Assembly (NCBI GenBank): GCA_021775805.1
Contig: JAJFHD010000004.1
Location: forward strand, 43,953 to 107,952
Direction: 5' to 3'
Length of the DNA stretch: 64,000 bases
Source of the DNA: Alphaproteobacteria bacterium
Lineage (GTDB): Bacteria; Pseudomonadota; Alphaproteobacteria; Rhizobiales; JAJFHC01
Both the position numbers and the translations under genes were made by a program. Of the stretch, positions 56,976 through 64,000 are shown piece by piece (the stretch's first letter is position 1; each line of letters starts with the position of its first letter). The notes under the pieces were generated by a model. That model did not search any database. It saw only the letters and a list, made by a program, of their open reading frames with translations, and was not told the DNA's origin.

Positions 56976-57162
56976 TTTGGCCGTTCCCATTGGGTTCCCG
57001 CAACATCTTTAAGGTTTGTGTCGACGGGACTCCGGTTGTCTTGTGTTTTTACTCTGCAACGGTAATCCGGTCGAAGTGTATCGCATAAAGGAATTTTGTT
57101 CCAATTTCATGACCCCGCCCCTACCATATTCGCCGTGTTTTCAAACCTGAGAGTCTGGCGAC

Positions 57163-57693
57163 ATGATCAAACGGGCGGCTTCACACATTTGCGTCACTTG
57201 TACGAACCCGTCAGCCCATCACGGCAACGTGGTGGTGTCGAATCGGTTATACAAGTGTGCATTGGGCATAACCGGGGTCAGATTACGCAAACGTGAAGGA
57301 GACGGAGCAACGCCGATTGGCGCCTGGCCGATGCGTCATATTCTGTACCGCCGCGACCGCGTGGCCCGGCCGGCATCCGGCCTGCCGGTTTATCCCCTGT
57401 CTCCGGACATGGGTTGGTGCGACGATCCCGATGACCGCGCCTATAACAGCGCCGTGACCTTGCCTTACCCGGGCCGCTGCGAAACCATGTGGCGCGACGA
57501 CGGGCTATATGATGTTGTTGCTGTCCTCGGACACAATGACGATCCGCCGGTTGCCGGGCGCGGCAGCGCCATATTCTTTCACATCGCCAGACCGGACTTT
57601 GCGCCGACCGAAGGCTGTGTCGCGGTGCGCCTTGCGGACATGATCCGCATCCTTGCAGTCTGCAGCACGTCTACCGTCCTGCGTATCTGCTAG
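57163..57693 (+). CDS. L,D-transpeptidase (YkuD)-like protein
   Basis: The 176-residue protein has RKREGDGATPIGAWPMRH and the catalytic region FFHIARPDFAPTEGCVAV, where the His and Cys of the YkuD motif H-x(n)-x-G-C are present (T replaces the usual S). It may crosslink peptidoglycan or attach proteins. No signal peptide is clear, which is unusual for a periplasmic enzyme. Confidence 0.88.
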   Translation: MIKRAASHICVTCTNPSAHHGNVVVSNRLYKCALGITGVRLRKREGDGATPIGAWPMRHILYRRDRVARPASGLPVYPLSPDMGWCDDPDDRAYNSAVTLPYPGRCETMWRDDGLYDVVAVLGHNDDPPVAGRGSAIFFHIARPDFAPTEGCVAVRLADMIRILAVCSTSTVLRIC

Positions 57694-57751
57694 GGCATCA
57701 CCCTGACGGGCGTCCGGCGAACCAAGATCGTGAACATGGATCGGGCCGCTC

Positions 57752-57801
57752 GTTTCCCGGGCGCGATGCTCCACGCCAGTGCTGCTTCGCAGAACCGGGA
57801 C
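57752..57801. repeat. REP-like hairpin repeat, copy 2
   Basis: About 90% identical to 43867-43916, with the same outer arms CCCGG/CCGGG and the CACGCCAGTGCTGCTTCGCA core; the inner stem is less perfect here. It lies between convergent genes, as copy 1 does. Confidence 0.8.
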
Positions 57802-57869
57802 CGCACCAGTCTCAACGGTCGGCGTGTTTAAGGCGTTCCGGCATGAATCATATTGCGTGCGCCGTGCCT

Positions 57870-58568
57870 CTAGGTTTGCGGCTTTGTCCTTTCACCGAAA
57901 ATGGCGCTGCCCACACGCACGCAGGTTGCGCCGAATTCGATCGCCGTTTCAAAATCGGCACTCATCCCCATACTGAGCTGTTCCAGTCCGTTGCGGCCGG
58001 CCATGTCCGAAAGCAGCGCAAAATGCGGCGCGGGCGCCTCGCTCGATGGCGGGATGCACATCAGTCCGGAAATCGTCAGGCCGAATTCAGACCGGCATTG
58101 CCCGACAAAACTGTCGACGTCTTCGGGCATGACACCGGCCTTTTGCGGTTCTTCGCCTGTGTTGACCTGGATGAAGAGACGAACCGACCGTCCCGTCCGT
58201 TCGATCTCGCCGGCAAGGGCACGGGCAAGCTTGGGCCGGTCAACGGTCTGTATACAGTCGAAAAGACCGACGGCGTCCTTTACCTTGTTTGTCTGCAGCG
58301 GACCGATGAGATGCAGGTCCACGTCAGGGAATTCGGCTTTCAGGTCAGGCCATTTCTGCAATGATTCCTGGACCCGGTTTTCGCCGAATATGCGATGGCC
58401 CGCAAGCAGCACGGGCCGGATCCGGTCGGCGAAGAACGTCTTGCTGACAGCCACCAGATCGACGCTGCCCGCGGTCCTGCCCGCCAGCGTCTCGGCGTTC
58501 CCGATTTTGGCGATGACATCGTCCAGGGCCCGGTGATGTTGCAGCTCTTGTGTGGTCTTCATGGTCAT
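57870..58568 (-). CDS. YggS family PLP-binding protein
   Basis: The 232-residue protein has the PLP lysine in VDLVAVSKTFFADRIRPVL, FGENRVQESLQKW, HLIGPLQTNKVKDAV, and LSMGMSADFETAIEFGATCVRVGSAIFG. It regulates vitamin B6 and amino-acid homeostasis. I placed the start at 58568; the track adds 36 residues that do not belong to the family. Divergent from leuS. Confidence 0.95.
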   Translation of the reverse strand: MTMKTTQELQHHRALDDVIAKIGNAETLAGRTAGSVDLVAVSKTFFADRIRPVLLAGHRIFGENRVQESLQKWPDLKAEFPDVDLHLIGPLQTNKVKDAVGLFDCIQTVDRPKLARALAGEIERTGRSVRLFIQVNTGEEPQKAGVMPEDVDSFVGQCRSEFGLTISGLMCIPPSSEAPAPHFALLSDMAGRNGLEQLSMGMSADFETAIEFGATCVRVGSAIFGERTKPQT

Positions 58569-58768
58569 AAGCTCGTGTAATGAACCTCGTGTGCCTAGAA
58601 ATTGCCACACTGGACTGGCGACACTGTTACCGTTTTTTGACCATTGCGCCAGTGTCCCGGTCGCAAAAACTCCCATGCCGTTGTTGCAGCAGACCTGAAC
58701 ACCGTGTAAGTGCTGCGGTCTGTTGTATTTCTGGACCGACGCTTCAAAACCTGGCAGAGAAAACTGTG

Positions 58769-61384
58769 ATGGAACGATACAATCCCCGGGAGTGCGAATC
58801 CCGCTGGCAATCTGTCTGGGAGGAAAGAAAGACCTTTTGCGTTGTGGAGGATACCTCCAAGCCGAAATACTACGTGCTTGAGATGTTTCCCTATCCGTCG
58901 GGCCGAATTCACATGGGACATGTGCGCAACTATGCCATGGGCGATGTGGTTGCCAGATATCGGCGCGCCAACGGCTTCAACGTGCTCCACCCGATGGGAT
59001 GGGATGCGTTTGGCATGCCCGCGGAAAATGCCGCGATGGCGAACAATATCCATCCGGCGAAATGGACCTACGAAAACATCGACACCATGCGCACCCAGCT
59101 CAAATCGATGGGCCTGTCGCTCGACTGGGACCGGGAGTTCGCCACCTGCGACCCGGAATATTACCACCACCAGCAGTCCATGTTCATCGACTTCCTCGAC
59201 AAGGACCTCGCCTATCGCCGCAAGAGCAAGGTCAACTGGGATCCGGTCGACCAGACCGTCCTGGCCAACGAGCAGGTGATCGACGGCCGCGGCTGGCGCT
59301 CAGGCGCACTGGTTGAAAAGCGCGAACTCACCCAGTGGTTCTTCCGGATCACCCGTTATGCCGACGAACTCCTGTCGGCAATCGACACGCTTGACCGGTG
59401 GCCGGACAAAGTCCGGCTCATGCAGAGCAACTGGATCGGACGCTCCGAAGGCGCGCAGATGCATTTTGAACTGGTCGGCACGCCCGCCCATGTGGATGCC
59501 GGTTCCCTGGAGGTCTACACCACCCGTCCCGATACGCTTTACGGTGCCGGGTTTTGCGCACTGGCCCCCGATCATCCGCTCTCCCAGTCCGTGGCGGCCG
59601 GGAATCCGGAACTTCAGGCATTCATCAAGACCTGTCAGCAGATCGGCACCAGTGAAGAAGCCATTGAAAAAGCGGAGAAACTCGGCTTCGATACCGGCAT
59701 CAAGGCCAGGCACCCGTTTGAGGACCGGCTTCTTCCGGTCTATGTTGCAAACTTCGTGCTCATGGACTACGGCACCGGCGCCATATTCGGCTGTGCGGCT
59801 CACGACCAGAGGGATCTGGACTTTGCCCGCAAATACGACCTGCTGGTGCGTCCGGTGGTTCTGCCGCGCGATGCGTCTCCTGAGTCCTTTGAGATTGCTG
59901 ACGAGGCCTATACCGGCGATGGCACGATCTTCAATTCGGGATTCCTTGACGGGCTCGATGTCGATACCGCCATTCGGACCGCGATCGACAAGCTTGAGTC
60001 CCTGACCCTGGACGGCCGACCGCAGGGACGCGGGACCGTCAATTTCCGTCTGCGCGACTGGGGCGTGTCGCGCCAGCGCTACTGGGGCTGTCCGATCCCG
60101 GTGATTCACTGTCCGGCTTGCGGAACCATACCCGTGCGCAAGCAAGACCTGCCGGTCACCCTGCCCGATGACGTCACGTTCGATATTCCCGGCAATCCGC
60201 TCAACCGCCATGAGACCTGGAAGCACGTGACCTGCCACACGTGCGGCGCGGCGGCGGAACGGGAAACCGATACGTTTGACACGTTTGTCGATTCGTCTTG
60301 GTATTTCGCGCGCTTCTGCAGTCCCAGGGCATCGTCGCCTACCGACCGCGATGCGGTCGATTACTGGCTGGCGGTGGATCAGTATATCGGCGGTGTCGAA
60401 CACGCCATCCTGCATCTGCTGTATTCGCGGTTTTTCACCCGCGCCATGCGGGCCTGTGGCCATGTTGATCTCGATGAGCCGTTTGACGGGTTGTTTACCC
60501 AGGGCATGGTCAATCACGAGACCTATCGTGCCGGCGACGGTTCCTGGCTCAGCCCGGCGGAGGTTGAGGTCGAAGGCGACGGCGGCAACCGTGTGGCCCG
60601 GCATGCCCGGACACACGAGCAGGTGTCGATCGGATCGGTTGAGAAGATGTCGAAATCGAGACGCAACACCATCGATCCCAGCGACATTCTCGATCATTAT
60701 GGTGCCGATACCGCCCGGTGGTTCATGCTCTCGGATTCGCCTCCCGAACGTGATGTCATCTGGACCGAAGCCGGCGTTGAAGGTGCCCACCGGTTCGTTC
60801 AGCGTCTTTGGCGTCTGATCGGGGAGACAACCGGACATTGTGCACCGGCCGCCATGGAAATGCCCGAAGCCTTCGGTAAACAGGCATTGATGGTGCGGAA
60901 AGCGGCCCACAAGGCGCTCGACACGTTCAATGACGACGTCGGAAATCTGCGGTTCAATCGGGCGGTTGCCCAGGTCTACGAGTTCACAAATGCCTATTCG
61001 ACCTGTCGATCGGCCCTGATTGACAGCGACGATCCGTCCGACAAGTGGGTTTTGCGCGAGGCCAGCGAGTATCTCGTGCAGATGATCGGGCCGATGATGC
61101 CTCATCTGGCAGAGGAATGCTGGCAACAACTGGGGCACGACACGTTGCTCGCCGACCAGCCCTGGCCGGTGGTCGACTCACAGCTTCTGGTGGAGGATTC
61201 CGTCACCATTGCGGTTCAGGTGAACGGAAAACGCAGAGATGAATTGACAATTTCTCGCAATGCATCGAAAGAGGAGGTTGAAGAGGCAGCGCTTCGGTTG
61301 GATAATGTCGCACGTGCAATAGATGGCCGCACCATAAGGAAAGTGATCATCGTGCCGGAAAGGATCGTCAATGTTGTTGCCTGA
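58769..61384 (+). CDS. leuS: Leucyl-tRNA synthetase
   Basis: LeuS charges tRNA-Leu. The 871-residue protein has the HIGH-like [16 protein letters not shown], the CP1 editing domain ([12 protein letters not shown]) with its Asp in the later conserved [13 protein letters not shown], the KMSKS loop [14 protein letters not shown], and the C-terminal helical domain. The ATG at 58769 ([14 protein letters not shown]) is chosen. It overlaps lptE by 14 bp. Confidence 0.98.
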   Translation: MERYNPRECESRWQSVWEERKTFCVVEDTSKPKYYVLEMFPYPSGRIHMGHVRNYAMGDVVARYRRANGFNVLHPMGWDAFGMPAENAAMANNIHPAKWTYENIDTMRTQLKSMGLSLDWDREFATCDPEYYHHQQSMFIDFLDKDLAYRRKSKVNWDPVDQTVLANEQVIDGRGWRSGALVEKRELTQWFFRITRYADELLSAIDTLDRWPDKVRLMQSNWIGRSEGAQMHFELVGTPAHVDAGSLEVYTTRPDTLYGAGFCALAPDHPLSQSVAAGNPELQAFIKTCQQIGTSEEAIEKAEKLGFDTGIKARHPFEDRLLPVYVANFVLMDYGTGAIFGCAAHDQRDLDFARKYDLLVRPVVLPRDASPESFEIADEAYTGDGTIFNSGFLDGLDVDTAIRTAIDKLESLTLDGRPQGRGTVNFRLRDWGVSRQRYWGCPIPVIHCPACGTIPVRKQDLPVTLPDDVTFDIPGNPLNRHETWKHVTCHTCGAAAERETDTFDTFVDSSWYFARFCSPRASSPTDRDAVDYWLAVDQYIGGVEHAILHLLYSRFFTRAMRACGHVDLDEPFDGLFTQGMVNHETYRAGDGSWLSPAEVEVEGDGGNRVARHARTHEQVSIGSVEKMSKSRRNTIDPSDILDHYGADTARWFMLSDSPPERDVIWTEAGVEGAHRFVQRLWRLIGETTGHCAPAAMEMPEAFGKQALMVRKAAHKALDTFNDDVGNLRFNRAVAQVYEFTNAYSTCRSALIDSDDPSDKWVLREASEYLVQMIGPMMPHLAEECWQQLGHDTLLADQPWPVVDSQLLVEDSVTIAVQVNGKRRDELTISRNASKEEVEEAALRLDNVARAIDGRTIRKVIIVPERIVNVVA

Positions 61385-61904
61385 GTCGCGTTTTGCGGGG
61401 TGGTCGTGCCGGATCGGTCTGGCCGTGGTTCTGTCGGCAGGCCTGTTGGCGTCCGCTTGCCAGTTTCGTCCGCTTTATGGCACGGCACCTGCTGAACGTT
61501 CAATTGCCGCGGATCTGAGCACGGTGGATATCTCGCGAAGCGGTGGCCGCCTTGTCCAGTTGATTCGAAATCGTCTGATCTCGACCATGTCGCCGCCCGG
61601 CAAAGTGGGTGTGCCCAGGTACCGGCTGGAGCTGGACCCCGTGGAAAAGACATCGAGCGTGTTCGTCCGTTCCAACACCGAAGTCGACCGGCTCAGTTAC
61701 AAGTTGTCGGTCAAGTACAGCCTGTACGATGTCGGCGGCCGCCGGATTGTCCATACCGGTGGCACGTTTTCGATTGTATCCTACGACCGTGTCGACTCTG
61801 AATTTGCCAATGTTCGGGCGTACAAGGATGCGCGCGAAAAGGCTGCTGTAACCGTAGCCGACGACATTCGGAAGGATATCGCCTCAAAGCTTACGACACT
61901 GTGA
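61371..61904 (+). CDS. lptE: LPS assembly lipoprotein LptE
   Basis: The 177-residue protein has a lipoprotein signal peptide with lipobox LASAC (Cys30) and the beta-strand pattern of LptE ([30 protein letters not shown]). It plugs LptD and helps move LPS to the cell surface. Start codon overlaps the leuS end by 14 bp, an arrangement common in alphaproteobacteria. Confidence 0.93.
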   Translation: MLLPESRFAGWSCRIGLAVVLSAGLLASACQFRPLYGTAPAERSIAADLSTVDISRSGGRLVQLIRNRLISTMSPPGKVGVPRYRLELDPVEKTSSVFVRSNTEVDRLSYKLSVKYSLYDVGGRRIVHTGGTFSIVSYDRVDSEFANVRAYKDAREKAAVTVADDIRKDIASKLTTL

Positions 61905-61928
61905 TAGCGCGCTTGCGGGGACAGGCTA

Positions 61929-62969
61929 TTGGTTGCTCTTAAAGGCGCCCGTATCGAAAGCTTTCTGAAACGACCGGATCCGGATGTGCGGGCCGTCCTG
62001 GTTTATGGACCCGATGCCGGTCTGGTGTCGGAACGCGGCGCGGTGATTTGCCGGCACGTTGTGGACAATCTCGACGACCCCTTCAACGTCGCCCGTCTGG
62101 ACGAAGCCGATATTTCCCAGGACCCGGCGCGCCTCGCCGATGAAATGCAGTCCCGGTCGCTCATGGGCGGACGCCGGGTGGTGAGGGTGCGTTCCGCCGG
62201 TGCCGGATTTGCAAAAGCCATTGAAGCCCTGCTTGACGACGAAAACTGTGACGCTCTCGTCGTCGCCGAGGCCGGGGATCTCAAACCTTCAGCCAAGCTG
62301 CGCAAGATATTCGAGGCATCAAAACGGGCGGCGGCCCTCCCGTGTTATGCCGACAATGCCCGGTCGATCGACGATTTGATTTCGAGTGTTTTGAGTTCGC
62401 ACGGACTGGATATTTCCACTCCCGCGCGGGCCTCTCTGGCCGAGGCGCTTGGTTCCGACCGGCGGCTGTCGCTGTCCGAGCTCGAGAAGCTCGCCCTGTA
62501 TTGCCATGGCATGGAATGCATCGAGGTCGAGCATGTCGACGCCATATGCACGGATGCCGCTTCCACGACCCTGGACGACATGGTCGATGCCATCGCACGG
62601 GGAAACGTCGAAGACCTCGACATGCTCTATCGAAACGCCTTGGCGTCGGGCGTTTCCTCAAGCGGATTGCTGATCGCGTTGTCGCGTCATTTATTCCGGA
62701 TACAGAGTATTCTGGCGACGGCGAATGAATCCGGAAACCTTGAAAGCGCAATGAAGTCGGCCCGACCACCGGTCCATTTCATGCGGCAGGACTCCATGCG
62801 GCTTCAGTTAAGTATCTGGAATAATACGCTCATCAAGCAGGCCATCCAGAAGACCGCGCACTGTGAACTGGAAAGCCGGACTAATGCCGTTCTGTCGGAC
62901 ACCCTTGTCTGGCGTTTGTCGATGAGTATCTGCCGCCAGGTTCATTCCCTCCGTAGACGGAGGAATTAG
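61929..62969 (+). CDS. holA: DNA polymerase III delta subunit
   Basis: HolA is the clamp-loader subunit that opens the sliding clamp. The 346-residue protein has VYGPDAGLVSERG (clamp-loader N-domain), a long middle, and GSDRRLSLSELEKLALYC typical of delta. The start is a TTG at 61929. It follows lptE after 24 bp. Confidence 0.95.
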   Translation: MVALKGARIESFLKRPDPDVRAVLVYGPDAGLVSERGAVICRHVVDNLDDPFNVARLDEADISQDPARLADEMQSRSLMGGRRVVRVRSAGAGFAKAIEALLDDENCDALVVAEAGDLKPSAKLRKIFEASKRAAALPCYADNARSIDDLISSVLSSHGLDISTPARASLAEALGSDRRLSLSELEKLALYCHGMECIEVEHVDAICTDAASTTLDDMVDAIARGNVEDLDMLYRNALASGVSSSGLLIALSRHLFRIQSILATANESGNLESAMKSARPPVHFMRQDSMRLQLSIWNNTLIKQAIQKTAHCELESRTNAVLSDTLVWRLSMSICRQVHSLRRRRN

Positions 62970-63492
62970 CCGCGGATCCGGCCGTTTTGCCCTACAGCGT
63001 TTTGCGTTCATTTGCCGTCATCCCGGCAGGTTCGCCCGGCACTTCCGTTTCGGAACGACCGCGGCTCGCCCCGACGGGCGGCCGGGGAACGAAGGCGGTG
63101 AACGTCGATCAGGGTACTCGTTTCCCGGTTCTGCGAAGCAGCACTCCGGGCGGCAATCATCCGCTTCATTGCCGGGCATATCGTGGTCGAGGCAAAGCCC
63201 GTCGTCTGGCGTGCCGAACCGGACGTCATCATCGCCGGCCGCAGTCAAGGCTTCCAGGCGCTGGGGGCAACCAGTGGCCACTGGGACGTGGTTAAGGGCA
63301 GCTTCGAGCCCAATGCAGTCGCTCACTAATGGGGTGGGCCATAGAGGGCTTTTGCATGCGTTTACAGAAATCCGGACGCTGTGATATGCAGGTATCTGCG
63401 CCCTGACTGGCGGCACAGTCAGCGCAGGCGCTAAAAAACTCGCCCATTTCATCATGTCGGCGATCAGCCGCTCACCCGATCGGGAGAACGAC
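62970..63492. other. 523-bp intergenic region
   Basis: Contains a fragment of the REP-like repeat (63124-63145) and a stretch that reads IAGHIVVEAKPVVWRAEPDV and on to FEPNAVAH before a TAA, with no usable start and an upstream TGA: probably a decayed gene end. The 145-residue minus-strand track ORF here lacks support. Confidence 0.5.
63124..63145. repeat. REP-like repeat, partial copy 3
   Basis: CCCGGTTCTGCGAAGCAGCACT is the reverse complement of one arm of the hairpin repeat at 43867. Only this half is present. Confidence 0.65.
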
Positions 63493-64000
63493 CATGACAG
63501 ACAAATCCGGCTTTCAGCTGAAACAGGGCGGCCCGGAGGTCTATGAGCTCTGCTGGGTCCGCGCCCAGCTGGCCCAGTCCGCCGAGGAACTGGTCGAAGC
63601 TGCTGGCGTCGCCCACGGCGACCGGGTGCTCGATATCGGGTGTGGCACCGGCGTCGTGGCGCGCGTTGCCGCCACCCGCTCCGGCGTCGCCGCGAACCTG
63701 ACCGGAATCGACGTCAATGCTGGCATGCTGGAAGCCGCAGCGCGCTTCGCCGCCGAGGCCGGTCTTGCGGAGATCGCTTGGCTCGAATGCGACGCCGCCG
63801 CGATGCCCCTGCCCGACGCCGCTTTCGATGTCGCGCTCTGCCAGCAGGGGCTGCAGTTTATGCCCGACAAGCCCGGCGCGATGGCCGAGATGGCGCGCGT
63901 GCTGAAGCCCGGCGGCCGGCTCGCCCTCAGCGTTTGGAAGACCCAGTCGCCGATCGGCGCAGCCTTCGCGACCGTGCTCGATCGGCATTTCGGCGCCGGA
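63493..64000 (+). CDS. Class I SAM-dependent methyltransferase (3' end outside window)
   Basis: Not in the track because it has no stop inside the window. About 169 codons from the ATG at 63493 (after GGGAGAACG). It shows motif I RVLDIGCGTGVVARVAA, GIDVNAGMLEAAARF, ECDAAAMPLPDAAFDVALCQQGLQFM and the post-III segment RVLKPGGRLALSVWK, the UbiE/COQ5-like subgroup. The substrate is unknown. Confidence 0.93.

Noticed and set aside
59300-61138. 612-residue minus-strand ORF opposite leuS
   Set aside because: Shadow of LeuS, which carries all expected motifs on the other strand.
62948-62963. CCTCCG-TAGA-CGGAGG hairpin at the holA end considered as a terminator
   Set aside because: Lies within the last codons of holA and has no U-run.
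63018-63455. 145-residue minus-strand ORF after holA
   Set aside because: No recognisable domain, crosses the REP fragment, and the composition looks random.

Overview
The window is a GC-rich chromosomal segment of an alphaproteobacterium, most likely Rhodospirillales-like. The assignment rests on gene content and order: a mitofilin (Mic60-type) gene sits between hemD and hemY, and there is a ~1600-residue NAD-glutamate dehydrogenase, an SdhAF4-type DUF1674 protein, a glnK-amtB pair followed by an aminotransferase-ftsK-lolA run, leuS-lptE-holA, and a perfect TTAA-N7-TTAA (CtrA-type) box. This is inference from established family distributions; no 16S rRNA gene is present.

Layout. 1-5.2 kb (minus strand) is the late-heme cluster hemC-hemD-mitofilin-hemY, with hemY running off the left edge. 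5.3-9.0 kb (plus) is tsaD-gpsA-YciI-EVE-Rieske-DUF1761. 9.1-13.1 kb holds acetyl-CoA synthetase, a MAPEG protein, sdhAF4 and htpX. 13.1-19.3 kb is rsmB-rpe-heparinase-like-purH-creA. 19.3-25.6 kb holds the giant glutamate dehydrogenase, a GcvA-type LysR regulator and a divergent small protein. 25.7-28.1 kb is a lemA-TPM-membrane protein-TPM operon. 28.2-34.6 kb is an accessory metabolic stretch: a TIM-barrel protein, a winged-helix orphan, PPK2, a triple RidA fusion, a LysR/flavodoxin-fold oxidoreductase divergent pair and a small secreted protein. 34.6-36.6 kb is an autotransporter-like outer-membrane protein preceded by a CtrA-type box.

36.8-40.8 kb is the most unusual region. It is a visibly AT-richer island inserted at the 3' end of a tRNA-Gly(GCC) gene. 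Two degenerate direct repeats of the tRNA 3' half (36.78 and 38.48 kb) and the intact tRNA (40.71-40.78 kb) delimit two tandem units. One carries a macro-like/TIR fusion protein, a probable NAD-dependent defence effector. The other carries a LysR regulator with a divergent small protein. Neither unit encodes a recognisable integrase, but both share a conserved ~240-bp end module that includes an inverted copy of the tRNA 5' half.

40.9-46.3 kb returns to core genes (trans-editing deacylase, thioredoxin-TPR, Lon-substrate-binding domain protein, Trm112-like, DUF971, UbiH-type hydroxylase, TesB). 46.4-54.6 kb is nitrogen and envelope related (glnK, amtB, aminotransferase, ftsK, lolA, glutamine synthetase family). 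54.9-58.6 kb holds xthA, a cNMP-binding protein, an OmpR-type response regulator, an L,D-transpeptidase-like protein and YggS. 58.8-63.0 kb is leuS-lptE-holA. A SAM-dependent methyltransferase runs off the right edge.

The genes are mostly housekeeping: heme, purine, ubiquinone, tRNA charging and editing, ammonium sensing and uptake, and envelope biogenesis. Accessory content is concentrated at 25.7-40.8 kb. All calls were made by eye from the translated ORFs and the raw sequence; no database search was run.
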